IMG/VR virus record: IMGVR_UViG_3300048117_000392
Span: 1-27,662 of that record
Source: a virus
Reading direction: 5' to 3' (one strand)
Length of the DNA stretch: 27,662 nt
Below the pieces are notes generated by a model. The model made no database searches and was not told the DNA's origin. It was given only the letters and a program-made list of their open reading frames with translations. This document shows, in pieces, positions 1 through 7,976 of this stretch. Positions within the stretch are counted from its first letter, which is position 1. Every line of letters starts with the position of its first letter. The position numbers and the translations under genes are program-made.

Positions 1-1013
1 TGTCCACCGGCATCAGCTACAACAGTAAAAGAATATGATACTTCTTTTTCATCATTGAAGTTGAAAAGTTCTAAATCATTACCATTCGCCCAACCACAAC
101 TTTTTCTATTTGACCTAAAGTAGAATGTTCTTCCTTCATCAAGTTTTTCTTGGTCTCTAACATTATTTTCTGGTATCTTCCACGCATAATCACCTTCTTG
201 TTTATATGAATTAGGAGGTCCACTTAATGAACGTAATATAGCAGTTTCTTCTTGTTGTGCCTCTTCAGCCGCTTCTGCCGCTTGTAAACTTTCTACTATT
301 CCTTTTTGAGCTTCAAGTAATTCCTTCAAGGTATATTTTTGAGCTTGTAAACCTCTAACTTGTGCAGCCAAAGAAACTCTTTCAATACCCTCTTTCGTAC
401 CTTTTATAATTGCAGTTGAAAAATCTCCAAGTAAATCTGAATATCTTGCATTTGTTTGAGCTGCTTCATTTTCTGCCGCAGATTGTTGTAATTTCGCAGA
501 ATCCAATTCTTCTAATGCCAAATCTAATTGAGATTTAAGGCTTTCTATTTCAGATTCTAATGTTGATATTTGTAAATTTAATTCTCGTATTTCATCTTGA
601 GCTGCATCATATTTTTCTTGTAAATTATCATATCTTGATTTTAAGATATAATCTTTTTTATTTAATTTACGTTTTTTTATTAACTCATCTACCTTTACAT
701 CAATTGCCTTTTTTAATTCCTCTTCATTATATTTAGGTTTTACTAAATCAGCTGATGTTTCTCCTCCATATGATTCTTGCTCTACTTTTATAGGAATTTG
801 CTGTTCGTTTAATTCTTCTTTTAACTTAGGGGATATTGGTTTGGATTTTTTTATCGGCTTAGTTCCAAATGGAACTTCTTTTTTCTTTTCATCAGGTCTG
901 ATTTCTTTACCATCTATTTTATTGACAAGAATATGTCCTTTCGTATCTCTACGAACTGCCTTTGAACCCTTTTTGACAAGTTCATCAATTCTAAATTTAT
1001 CCTTTAAAGCCAT
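1..1013 (-). CDS. Coiled-coil virion-associated protein, 3' part outside the window
   Basis: The reading frame is open from ATG at 1013 to the window edge (about 337 codons visible), so the C-terminus is missing. The first ~75 residues are lysine-rich and start MALKDKFRIDEL. Residues ~95-190 form a long charged helix with heptad-like spacing, rich in Glu, Lys, Leu and Gln, typical of a coiled coil. A second Ala/Gln/Glu helix follows, then a globular stretch with FYFRSNRKSCGWANG. The start lies 4 nt past the stop of the preceding structural gene and has a weak AAAGAG leader. As last visible gene of the baseplate operon it is probably a tail, fibre or whisker component, but I do not recognise the family. 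A fibrous attachment protein is inferred from the coiled coil and position only. Confidence 0.7.
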   Translation of the reverse strand, partial: MALKDKFRIDELVKKGSKAVRRDTKGHILVNKIDGKEIRPDEKKKEVPFGTKPIKKSKPISPKLKEELNEQQIPIKVEQESYGGETSADLVKPKYNEEELKKAIDVKVDELIKKRKLNKKDYILKSRYDNLQEKYDAAQDEIRELNLQISTLESEIESLKSQLDLALEELDSAKLQQSAAENEAAQTNARYSDLLGDFSTAIIKGTKEGIERVSLAAQVRGLQAQKYTLKELLEAQKGIVESLQAAEAAEEAQQEETAILRSLSGPPNSYKQEGDYAWKIPENNVRDQEKLDEGRTFYFRSNRKSCGWANGNDLELFNFNDEKEVSYSFTVVADAGG

Positions 1014-1017
1014 CTCT

Positions 1018-2079
1018 TTACTTTTCTACTGTAAATGTTAAATCTTTATCACTAAAATATTCTACCACTCCACTTCTTACAGTTTTTATTTCAATATAGT
1101 AATCTCTATTATATTCAAAGTTATTTAAATTTAATTTAAAATAGTTACCGATTGCATCACAACTAACCTTTGTATAGTTATCGTTAAATGGTACTACTAC
1201 TTCACCTGTTACTATATCTTTAATTTGATAATAAGTGGTTGATGGTAAATACTTTACATCAGTATAAGCATACTCGTTGGTGTAGGTTTTAAGAGGATAT
1301 TTCTCTCTTCCAAAAACTCTAATTGTAGGTTTACTTCCTCTTTTATATACTGTTTTTAGTCTTTTAAATGTTACATGAATATCATCGGCAGTTAATGCAC
1401 TAAGAGAACCAGTTATAAATGATGAATCATCCCAACCAATTCGTAACTTAGGTTGGTATATAGTATTTGTTTCTTTTGAAAAGAATTTTAATTGGCCATA
1501 ATCAACTGTATCATTTTCTTTAACCGAATCGTGTTTTAGAATCCAACCTTGATTTGGTATAGTACCAGCAATCCAAGAAGTAATCGAAGGTAATACATTC
1601 ATACTAATATCACTTGTTGAATATGAAAACTCTTGAGATGATGATGAGCCTGTGTACCAAGTTCCTCCCTTTCCATTAAACGAACCAGTCGTTCCACTTG
1701 CAAATCCATTTCCTAACCAATTAGTAGTTGTTGTTCTTTTGTTCCAACTACATCCATCAGTTGATATATCATCAAATCGTGTTCCGATTCCCACATCCCA
1801 AGATTGAGAAATAGGATATGCATAAATTGTATAATCAGTAGGAATTTCACTTCCTTCGCTTTCGTTAAGTATTAAATGAGCCGAACTCATTGTTACTTCA
1901 CCACTTGCAATAGAAGCAGATAATGGAGTGGTATCTATTTTAATTAACGTATGAGCTACATCTTTTAAGTTACCATAATAAGTTTTAGATATTTCTAATA
2001 TCTCATCCCTACCTGTATTTTGAGTAGGTTGTTGTAAATAAATTGTTGAATCTTTTGATGCTGTTACGAAATAATACAT
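1018..2079 (-). CDS. DNRLRE-like carbohydrate-binding-type structural protein
   Basis: A 353-aa beta-rich protein. The N-terminal ~220 residues follow the layout of DNRLRE (CBM96-like) domains: an opening KDSTIYLQ strand, an AHLIL core strand, a W-containing loop (ISQSWDVGIG), then SITSWIAGTIPNQGWILK and a closing FFSKETN...PKLRI segment. The remaining ~130 residues look like a separate beta-sandwich ending in FTVEK. The start codon overlaps the stop of the gp6-like gene by one base (TAATG) with a GGGAGGG leader. DNRLRE modules occur in secreted glycan-binding proteins of Bacteroidetes. Next to baseplate genes, the likely role is a tail or baseplate decoration that binds a surface polysaccharide. 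The domain call is by eye; there is no signal peptide, as expected for a virion protein. Confidence 0.55.
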   Translation of the reverse strand: MYYFVTASKDSTIYLQQPTQNTGRDEILEISKTYYGNLKDVAHTLIKIDTTPLSASIASGEVTMSSAHLILNESEGSEIPTDYTIYAYPISQSWDVGIGTRFDDISTDGCSWNKRTTTTNWLGNGFASGTTGSFNGKGGTWYTGSSSSQEFSYSTSDISMNVLPSITSWIAGTIPNQGWILKHDSVKENDTVDYGQLKFFSKETNTIYQPKLRIGWDDSSFITGSLSALTADDIHVTFKRLKTVYKRGSKPTIRVFGREKYPLKTYTNEYAYTDVKYLPSTTYYQIKDIVTGEVVVPFNDNYTKVSCDAIGNYFKLNLNNFEYNRDYYIEIKTVRSGVVEYFSDKDLTFTVEK

Positions 2080-4103
2080 TATACAACCCTCCCTTTTATA
2101 TCCTTGTTTGGAAATTTAATCTCAAACACAGAAGGGTCTACTGATGGATATACCATCTTACCTTTTGTTGCTTGTGATATATTATATGAATTTGTAGAGT
2201 AACTTCCATTACATTTATTAGTAATTTCACATTTAGGTACTGATTGTACTCCCTCTACTCCTGCCAATAATAATTCTATTTCAGATATATTAATTGCCAT
2301 ATTGAAAGTCCAATTATCGATATTAAAATATTCTTTAAGTTCACCTATACACTTAGTAAGAACTTCTCTTTTGTTATATCCACCATAAACTCTAATTTCA
2401 AAATCAACACCTATGTTGATTATATAACCATCTATAATATTAACACCATCGGTTAACATTCTGTATTCTCCTAGATATGTTTTTAAGTTTTGTTTGATTG
2501 CAGTATTACTTGTTAATCTTTCCAAATTCTTATTAGAATTATATCCAAGAATATATAAGTTAATTGCAAATGGATTGTTTTTTTCAGTTTGATTATTTGT
2601 TTTACTAGATAAAAACTTTTTTACTTCATTTTTTATTTCTTGTTGAGATAACTTTCTTTCTCCAAGTCCTGTTACTAAACTTGTAAACTCTTCCAATGAA
2701 TCAGGATTAGATAATATTGATGTTGGTGAGTTATTATCAAGTTCTCCATCTGGTGCACAATATGCTTTTGCAATTCCACCAAATTTAGCTGGCATAGAAA
2801 GTGCTCTTACTTGATAATCTTTTCTTGTTACTGCTCTGTTTTGTGAACCAAAGTTTGCAAGTGAGTTTTCTCTAATTTCTTCAATCGTTTCTGCACCTCT
2901 ACCACCTGTAGCAGGTACTTCGTTTTCTACAGCAACTGATTGTTTACCTTTATTATATAGTTTTAGTTCAGTTGGTGTAAACAATGTAGAATCATCATCA
3001 TATTGAATTTGTGTAATACTAGTTAAATCTCCTTTTTTTACATTCGATTCAACTCCTCCTCCAATTAAGTATCTAACTGTTAGTGTTGTATTTGAAGGTG
3101 CTTGACCATATGATTTAGTTTTTAAGAAATTAGCTGGGTCAAATGAAGCTCCTAATTTATCTATTGATGATTGTAACCCTAACCCAACATTTTTAAAATT
3201 TGGTATTAGTGTTTCATCGTTTGTTGCAGTACCTCCACCAAATATAATTGTAGTTGTATTATCTGCATTTACTTGTGTTGTAAACCTTCTTGAAGTTTTT
3301 AATAATTTTAAAACACTTGGTACTGAAGCAGAATGTTGTTTTAAATCTTTATCATATTGTTCTGTATTTGGGTAATCAACATAAACCATCTCTTGTGCCA
3401 AATAAGGAACTTGATACCATTTGTTTCCATTAGAATCTCGTACATCAAATATATCTATTACATTTTTATCTGCAATTTGTATTTTTGAAAAATCTTGAGC
3501 TGAACCGAATTGTACTTCAACTTCTTTGATTCTAGCAGATATTGCATTAACTTTTTTCTTGATTAGATATTGAGCCGGCTCATTAGTACCATCAACTCTT
3601 CGATACACACTAACTTCTCTTTCACTATCATCATTGAAATCTATAGCTTCACTTGTTCTAAATGTTACTCCTTCTTTTGATTCGATTACCATTCCTTGTT
3701 TTATTCTTAACGCATATGAGTAATCAGGTTCAACTTTACCCTCACCAATAGATTTAGATGGTACAAGTTGATATATAGATAATTTAGTTAGTGCAGGATA
3801 TGTTACCTTTGGTTGATATCCTAGGTATTTTGCTAATGCTAATACATTTTCTTCATCTTGAGCATATAACATCATTGATTCTTTCAATGTGTCATCTGTA
3901 TAGTAAGATAGAGAATCTCCAATAAAAGATGCCATTTCAATGAACATCATACCAGGTGAAGATTCGTTAAAATCAGAATAAGTTTTTGGGAAGTATGATT
4001 TAGCATACTCAATAATATTATTTCTGAATTGAGAAAAATCTTTATTGAGATACTTTATATCCCTACCATTATTACTTTTAAAGTTTGCTGAATTTAATGC
4101 CAT
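2079..4103 (-). CDS. Baseplate wedge subunit, T4 gp6-like (baseplate J family)
   Basis: At 674 aa it is close to T4 gp6 (660 aa). The N-terminus (DIKYLNKDFSQFRNNIIEYA, then FNESSPGMMFIEMASFIGD and a YLGYQPK segment) is the typical opening of gp6/baseplate-J proteins of marine T4-like phages. The middle is beta-rich. Near residues 400-430, ENSLANFGSQNRAVTRKDYQ matches the conserved region that precedes the C-terminal wedge domain. In T4, gp6 dimers form the ring linking the six wedges and change shape on sheath contraction. It follows the gp25-like gene by 3 nt with a GAGGGG leader, the same gp25-gp6 order as in T4. The family is confident; the exact structural role is carried over from T4. 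Confidence 0.9.
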   Translation of the reverse strand: MALNSANFKSNNGRDIKYLNKDFSQFRNNIIEYAKSYFPKTYSDFNESSPGMMFIEMASFIGDSLSYYTDDTLKESMMLYAQDEENVLALAKYLGYQPKVTYPALTKLSIYQLVPSKSIGEGKVEPDYSYALRIKQGMVIESKEGVTFRTSEAIDFNDDSEREVSVYRRVDGTNEPAQYLIKKKVNAISARIKEVEVQFGSAQDFSKIQIADKNVIDIFDVRDSNGNKWYQVPYLAQEMVYVDYPNTEQYDKDLKQHSASVPSVLKLLKTSRRFTTQVNADNTTTIIFGGGTATNDETLIPNFKNVGLGLQSSIDKLGASFDPANFLKTKSYGQAPSNTTLTVRYLIGGGVESNVKKGDLTSITQIQYDDDSTLFTPTELKLYNKGKQSVAVENEVPATGGRGAETIEEIRENSLANFGSQNRAVTRKDYQVRALSMPAKFGGIAKAYCAPDGELDNNSPTSILSNPDSLEEFTSLVTGLGERKLSQQEIKNEVKKFLSSKTNNQTEKNNPFAINLYILGYNSNKNLERLTSNTAIKQNLKTYLGEYRMLTDGVNIIDGYIINIGVDFEIRVYGGYNKREVLTKCIGELKEYFNIDNWTFNMAINISEIELLLAGVEGVQSVPKCEITNKCNGSYSTNSYNISQATKGKMVYPSVDPSVFEIKFPNKDIKGRVV

Positions 4104-4106
4104 ACG

Positions 4107-4538
4107 TTACCCCTCTACTGTGAATGTTACTTCTTGTGTTTCTATTTGATTACCTACTGTGAATGATAATTTAAGTTCTGCTGTGTTTTTATCTTTCATC
4201 TCATCTGTCATATTTACATCAATTTCTTCAATTGATATATAAGGTAACCAAAAGTTAACACTATTAGTAATAGTTTCTTTTAACCTTTCTTCAAAACTAT
4301 CATCCATTTGTTCAAATAGTAATGATGATAATCCTGTTCCGAAGTTTGGTTGCATTACTCTTTCACCTTTTTTAGTTAATAGTAAATTTTTTAAATTAGA
4401 TTTTGCTTGCTCGTATGATGAAAAGGCTGATTCAAAGAAACCAGTATTTCCATTTTTTACAGGCAAAGTAATTCCATATGCAAAATCATTAAATGATTTT
4501 GTATCCTTTACTACTTTTTTATCTAATATAAATGCCAT
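4107..4538 (-). CDS. Baseplate wedge subunit, T4 gp25-like (GPW/gp25 family)
   Basis: A 143-aa protein; T4 gp25 is 132 aa. Its centre has the signature of the GPW/gp25 fold: NLKNLLLTKKGERVMQPNFG, then GLSSLLFEQMD, then a helix and a final beta hairpin ending in TFTVEG. This protein acts as the sheath initiator at the baseplate, joining the wedge to the first sheath ring. It keeps the E-R-V-M-x-P-x-F-G core seen across contractile systems (gp25, W and TssE). An AAGGGG leader sits just before the ATG. It lies directly upstream of the gp6-like gene in the same transcript. Confidence 0.9.
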   Translation of the reverse strand: MAFILDKKVVKDTKSFNDFAYGITLPVKNGNTGFFESAFSSYEQAKSNLKNLLLTKKGERVMQPNFGTGLSSLLFEQMDDSFEERLKETITNSVNFWLPYISIEEIDVNMTDEMKDKNTAELKLSFTVGNQIETQEVTFTVEG

Positions 4539-4548
4539 TTTTTACCCC

Positions 4549-5139
4549 TTACCTTGTTTTAAATTTCTTTACAAGTGTAGAATTATCTCTATTTAATATT
4601 TTATCAAGACCAGGTAATCCTGTTCGTACACCAAGTCCTGTTTTATTTGGTTTTGTTGCAACATCACCATATCCCATTTTATGAGCCATCTGAGTTTTTA
4701 ATCCTCCAACTCCAGCTCCAGCTCCTAAAGAAGTAAACTCAACAGTTTTATCCATACTCTCTTGGATTGGTTGTTGTTGTGGTAGATTATCTAATACTGA
4801 TTTACCTCCACCTGGTGTTGAGCTTCTTTGTTCTTTTGAAAAAGGCTTTGTATTATTTAAAACTTCATTCAATATAGGATTGTTTGAAAGTTTTTTTGTT
4901 GGTGTTTGTCTTTGTTCCTCAAGTGCAAGTTCTGCTTGTTCAAATGGGTCTATTACATCCTCTTGAACTACCTGCGGAGAGGGAACGCTGACTACACCTC
5001 CCTTCACCTCTGCTAATCTTTTATTTACTTCCTCTTCCAATATCTTTGGAAAAGTTTTAGATAAAAAACGTTCTTGTTGTTTGGCAGTTTCTACCTCAAC
5101 AAGAGTCTTTATTACTTTTATTAATTGTTTGTTGTTCAT
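4549..5139 (-). CDS. Unrecognised virion-operon protein, helical N-terminus
   Basis: A 196-aa protein. Residues 1-45 are a charged amphipathic helix (MNNKQLIKVIKTLVEVETAK, then KILEEEVNKRLAEV), probably a coiled coil. The rest is low in predicted structure: a Gln/Pro-rich linker, SSTPGGGKSVLDNLPQQQ, and a Gly-rich GAGAGVGGLKTQMAHKMGYG segment near residue 140. The GGGKS stretch is not a convincing P-loop. It is the first gene after a candidate late promoter box and is followed 10 nt later by the gp25-like gene, so it is probably a small baseplate or tail component or an assembly factor. No family recognised. Confidence 0.7.
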   Translation of the reverse strand: MNNKQLIKVIKTLVEVETAKQQERFLSKTFPKILEEEVNKRLAEVKGGVVSVPSPQVVQEDVIDPFEQAELALEEQRQTPTKKLSNNPILNEVLNNTKPFSKEQRSSTPGGGKSVLDNLPQQQPIQESMDKTVEFTSLGAGAGVGGLKTQMAHKMGYGDVATKPNKTGLGVRTGLPGLDKILNRDNSTLVKKFKTR

Positions 5140-5160
5140 TTTAAAATCTATTGTTCTTAA

Positions 5161-5169
5161 TATAAATAT
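5161..5169 (-). promoter_or_regulatory. Candidate late promoter box ATATTTATA
   Basis: The minus strand reads ATATTTATA, ending exactly 21 nt before the ATG at 5139. The same 9-mer sits 21 nt before the ATG at 7396 and 22 nt before the ATG at 23523. Read on the plus strand it contains TATAAATA, the T4 late -10 consensus, but pointing away from the genes. A promoter role is inferred from recurrence and constant spacing. Confidence 0.4.
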
Positions 5170-5182
5170 ATCTTCTTTAATT

Positions 5183-5743
5183 TTATGGTATTGTCCAACC
5201 TGTCCAAAATAGTACTCCAGGTGCTGGTGGAACTAGTGGAAACCCAGGATATAGTGAAATTGTTATATACATTCCTTGTATTGTAGTAGAATGTATTTGT
5301 AAACTAGCAACTAATCTATCTAAAAAAAGATTAGTATTATCAGTTGGCATCAATGGCCCTACCGGTGCCCAAGTTCCAGGTACAGTTGTAAATCCAGTTA
5401 TAGTATAAAGATTTTGAAATGCTCCCATTGCTGGAATAATTGGTGGTGTATTTGATAATGTTGCTCCTGTCCAATATCCCAATACTCCTTTTCCTATATC
5501 ATCTATAAATGTATGTAACCCACTTTTTTTTGATAAACTAATTTTACAAGCAATTTTAACCAATGTAAGCATTAGTGGTTTATTGGGTGTCATGATTGGT
5601 ACTTGATTTGCGGTTTGAAGTCCTCTTCTAACACACATATCATATTCGTTAGTTAGTTTCTCTGCAAAATCATCTGAAGATTTTATACCTCCTTGATTCT
5701 TCATATAAAGAGACATATTATTTTTAAATATCTTCCAAGACAT
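5183..5743 (-). CDS. Unrecognised structural protein, hydrophobic Pro-rich C-terminus
   Basis: A 186-aa protein. The N-terminal ~45 residues are helical and basic (MSWKIFKNNMSLYMKNQGG, then DDFAEKLTNEYDMCVRR). A hydrophobic middle and a C-terminus rich in Pro, Trp and Phe follow (YPGFPLVPPAPGVLFWTGWT). There is no signal peptide and no clear transmembrane helix. It starts 2 nt past the stop of the gp5-like gene, with a GGAG motif 6 nt before the ATG, and precedes the 196-aa gene. The setting between hub and wedge genes suggests a baseplate or tail-tube-associated protein; I do not recognise its family. Confidence 0.7.
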   Translation of the reverse strand: MSWKIFKNNMSLYMKNQGGIKSSDDFAEKLTNEYDMCVRRGLQTANQVPIMTPNKPLMLTLVKIACKISLSKKSGLHTFIDDIGKGVLGYWTGATLSNTPPIIPAMGAFQNLYTITGFTTVPGTWAPVGPLMPTDNTNLFLDRLVASLQIHSTTIQGMYITISLYPGFPLVPPAPGVLFWTGWTIP

Positions 5744-5745
5744 AA

Positions 5746-6987
5746 CTACTCCGTATAATTAAGTGTAGAAAGTATAGTATCTAACTTAGATTTTATTTTG
5801 TTAAAATCACCTTTGTTATTTGGCCCTACTGCAGTTGGTCCTGATGGAGTTGAGAATACTTGTTTATTTATTGCATTAATTAGTTCTTCTAATAAATCAA
5901 TTAAAGTTTGTCCTCTTGCAATTGGTTCTGTTGTTTCTTCTGTATTAAGATATATTTCTCCAGCTCCTCCAAGAATAAAAGTATTATTATCATTGGTAGT
6001 AATTCTAACATCTCCATTAAAATTCATAGATGCCCCATCATTACCATTATCAATACTAAATTTACCATCAGAAACAAACCCATAATTACCTTTAGAAAAG
6101 AAAATCATTTCAGATTCTTTGGATGATAATATAATTCTACCACTATTAATTAATATTTGGTCTCCTTTAAGTTCACTTGGATAATCATCAAATACTTCAG
6201 GAGTTGTTTCTAATGGAGTATCTGTTGTTCCAGGTGTAAAATCTGATAAGTATTCTCCACTTGTTATTGCAATTGTTGAACCATCATCTATAATATTTTC
6301 TTCTGTGATATCTCCTATCTTTAAATCATTTAAAGATTTAGAATCTTGTCTGTTTCTGATTATAATAGTTGGGGATAGAATATTATCCGAGTTATTATAT
6401 CCACTAAAACGAATTGATTGCCCAAAACGAGATTGAAATAAATTATCTCCTTCGTATAGTTTTAATCTATTTACATTATTAATTTCAAAATAATCACCAT
6501 ACTTTGCTTCTGTTTTTGAATTAGATGTTGATTGAGCAGTACCTGTTTGTGATACACTTGAATATGAGGATGCTTTATTACCACTACTTTCATCATAACC
6601 ATCAAATTGTTTTTTTCCTGCATTTTTAGATGCACTACCTTGGTTTAAAAACTTAACAGGTATTCTTCTATAATATCTACCTACAATTTCTATTGTTTCA
6701 CCAACAATAGGTAAATCTAAGTTGGTTGAATTTTGTGGATAGTAAATTGGTAGTTTTTCTTCAGCCGTTACTTTATCACTCAAACGCCTTGCAATAACAC
6801 ACCCAACATTAAATAAATTCTTATCACCACTAAAAACTTCACTATGTCTATCTTCTACCGTATCTCTTAGTCTTGGATGTGTTTCATCTAATATCACACC
6901 AACTACAACAGCGGTATCTATTGAACTAACTCCCTTAGAATAGTTTGCAGAAGATGCAAGTGTTTGTTTAGATATTCTCTGGCTCAT
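5746..6987 (-). CDS. Baseplate hub/spike protein, gp5-like without lysozyme domain
   Basis: A 413-aa protein. Residues ~25-115 form an OB-fold-like opening (VVVGVILDETHPRLRD, then VGCVIARRL and VGETIEIVGRYYRRIPVKFL), as in the N-terminal domain of T4 gp5. A Ser-rich linker follows. Residues ~275-350 are short beta repeats (GDQILINSGRIILSSKES, FNGDVRITTNDN, GAGEIYLN) of the kind that build a trimeric beta-helix spike. The end has a helix (LIDLLEELINAINKQ), a GPTAVGPNN turn and a last helix (IKSKLDTILS), a layout common in marine T4-like hub proteins. I see no T4-lysozyme domain, so any wall-degrading role must lie elsewhere. It overlaps the upstream gene by 20 nt. Confidence 0.75.
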   Translation of the reverse strand: MSQRISKQTLASSANYSKGVSSIDTAVVVGVILDETHPRLRDTVEDRHSEVFSGDKNLFNVGCVIARRLSDKVTAEEKLPIYYPQNSTNLDLPIVGETIEIVGRYYRRIPVKFLNQGSASKNAGKKQFDGYDESSGNKASSYSSVSQTGTAQSTSNSKTEAKYGDYFEINNVNRLKLYEGDNLFQSRFGQSIRFSGYNNSDNILSPTIIIRNRQDSKSLNDLKIGDITEENIIDDGSTIAITSGEYLSDFTPGTTDTPLETTPEVFDDYPSELKGDQILINSGRIILSSKESEMIFFSKGNYGFVSDGKFSIDNGNDGASMNFNGDVRITTNDNNTFILGGAGEIYLNTEETTEPIARGQTLIDLLEELINAINKQVFSTPSGPTAVGPNNKGDFNKIKSKLDTILSTLNYTE

Positions 6988-7396
6988 TAAGTTTTACCTT
7001 TTGTTTAAGTTCTTCTACTTCATTAGTGAGTTCATCAACTTTTACATCTTGCTCATCTGCTACTTGTGAAATAGTTTCATCTAATTGTTTTAATAATTGT
7101 TCCTTTTCTTCATCGGATAAAAAGCCAGTATCCCCTTCAGCTTTATGTTGTGCTCCAATTATTCTTTGTGCAATTGCTGCCATCTTGATTAGTGAATCAT
7201 CGTTCTTAACTGATGTATCAACTAAATCTTTTATGATTGGCCCAATTACTGCCATATCCCCAGCATGCCTAATTACCTTTTTCATTTCAGCAATTAGCTC
7301 AGAGATTCTTTGTTTCTTGTTTTGTTGATTATCATAGATATCTTTAAACAATCCACTAAGGTTTTTACCAGGAAATAATTCAAAATCTGTACTCAT
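6968..7396 (-). CDS. Unrecognised late protein with C-terminal coiled coil
   Basis: A 142-aa, mostly helical protein. Residues ~30-85 are helical with a hydrophobic turn (DMAVIGPIIKDLVDTSVK). Residues ~95-137 are acidic and heptad-like (DEEKEQLLKQLDETISQV, then VDELTNEVEELKQKV), a likely coiled coil. It is the first gene of the hub/baseplate transcript, 21 nt after a candidate late promoter box and downstream of a strong terminator. Its 3' end overlaps the gp5-like start by 20 nt, suggesting translational coupling. A hub-assembly or chaperone role would be a guess; no family recognised. Confidence 0.7.
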   Translation of the reverse strand: MSTDFELFPGKNLSGLFKDIYDNQQNKKQRISELIAEMKKVIRHAGDMAVIGPIIKDLVDTSVKNDDSLIKMAAIAQRIIGAQHKAEGDTGFLSDEEKEQLLKQLDETISQVADEQDVKVDELTNEVEELKQKVKLNEPENI

Positions 7397-7417
7397 GATT
7401 ATACCATATTAGTTGTA

Positions 7418-7426
7418 TATAAATAT
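7418..7426 (-). promoter_or_regulatory. Candidate late promoter box ATATTTATA
   Basis: The minus strand reads ATATTTATA, ending 21 nt before the ATG at 7396. It lies 11 nt past the stem of the terminator at 7438-7463, so the baseplate operon needs its own start here. Same box and spacing as at 5161-5169; a third copy is at 23546-23554. Confidence 0.45.
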
Positions 7427-7437
7427 AGTAAACGAAA

Positions 7438-7463
7438 AAACCTCACTTTTTAGGGTGAGGTTT
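7438..7463 (-). terminator. Rho-independent terminator after the holin-like gene
   Basis: A perfect 9-bp stem, AAACCTCAC at 7438-7446 pairing with GTGAGGTTT at 7455-7463, with an 8-nt loop. On the minus strand the stem is followed by TTTTTTCGTTT. It separates the holin-like gene from the baseplate operon. Confidence 0.9.
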
Positions 7464-7497
7464 AATCTTTTAACGCGTTGAAGAATTAATATAATTC

Positions 7498-7728
7498 TTA
7501 CTTTTTAATAATGTGGTAAAGTACAAAGGCACCAACTAGTCCTAATAGACCTTCAGCACTCAAACTTCCTAAAATAGCCATAATATTATCAACTACTGAT
7601 ACTTCTGGCCAAAATGGGATGTCCGCTCCTTTGAAGAGTACTTCAAATACTACTCCTAGAGCAATGATACTAATACCGATTTTTGTTAATTCGTCAGCCC
7701 AAGAGCCTATTTTTTTCAAAAATTCCAT
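7498..7728 (-). CDS. Small two-helix membrane protein, candidate holin
   Basis: A 76-aa protein. It has a short amphipathic N-terminus (MEFLKKIGSWADELTK), one hydrophobic helix at ~16-34 (IGISIIALGVVFEVLF), a short loop, and a second at ~58-74 (AEGLLGLVGAFVLYHII) ending in two lysines. Size, two membrane segments and charged tail fit a class II-type holin. It has the best ribosome binding site in the window (AAAGGAG, 7 nt before ATG) and is a single-gene transcript between two terminators, which suits a strongly and independently timed lysis gene. The holin call is inference; another small inner-membrane or superinfection protein is possible. Confidence 0.6.
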   Translation of the reverse strand: MEFLKKIGSWADELTKIGISIIALGVVFEVLFKGADIPFWPEVSVVDNIMAILGSLSAEGLLGLVGAFVLYHIIKK

Positions 7729-7890
7729 ATGTTTCTCCTTTTGTTTTAATTAAATGTGAATAACTTTTCCATCTTGCAAAACTAGGGATATCCACAAATA
7801 ACTATGATATATACTTGGTAAAAAATTATGATATATATTGAAACATCAATTAGAGAGGTATATTGGGGGTTTATATATTTATGTACAAAA
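7729..7890 (-). promoter_or_regulatory. Leader region of the holin-like gene with a direct repeat
   Basis: This non-coding stretch should hold the promoter of the holin-like gene. An 11-bp direct repeat, TATGATATATA, occurs at 7803-7813 and 7827-7837 (24 bp apart). A GGATATCC palindrome lies at about 7786-7793. The minus strand has CATAAATA at 7876-7883, one mismatch from the T4 late box, but about 145 nt from the ATG. No match to the six host-type promoters was found. Confidence 0.35.
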
Positions 7891-7916
7891 AAACCCAACC
7901 GAAATTCGTTGGGTTT
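7891..7916 (-). terminator. Rho-independent terminator after the carbamoyltransferase gene
   Basis: AAACCCAAC at 7891-7899 pairs with GTTGGGTTT at 7908-7916. The stem can extend towards GAA/TTC with one bulged base. The minus strand continues as TTTTTTTGTA after the stem (the complement of 7884-7893). It closes the transcript carrying the cell-wall hydrolase, sigma factor and carbamoyltransferase genes. Confidence 0.85.
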
Positions 7917-7976
7917 CTATTCTAGCCACTTTATTATACGACCAGAGTTCTTAGTAATAAATAGAGAGTTTTACAG

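Noticed and set aside
841-1041. Plus-strand open frames here and at 5798, 7026, 10767, 16560, 18028, 19903, 21126 and elsewhere
   Set aside because: Each lies opposite a well-supported minus-strand gene, has a composition typical of antisense frames (Ser, Phe, Ile and Cys rich), and has no promoter or leader of its own.
4800-4860. GGGKS segment of the 196-aa protein as a Walker A ATPase motif
   Set aside because: It lies in a Gly/Pro/Gln-rich disordered linker without the preceding strand, Walker B or other ATPase motifs.
5161-5169. TATAAATA read as a plus-strand T4 late promoter
   Set aside because: There is no plus-strand gene downstream at any of the three sites; the spacing is constant relative to minus-strand ATGs instead.
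7428-7448. Seventh host-type promoter, suggested by TTTTTTCGTTTAC near 7428-7440
   Set aside because: No TTG or TTTG lies 20 bp before a -7-like box; the T-run is better explained as the terminator tail.
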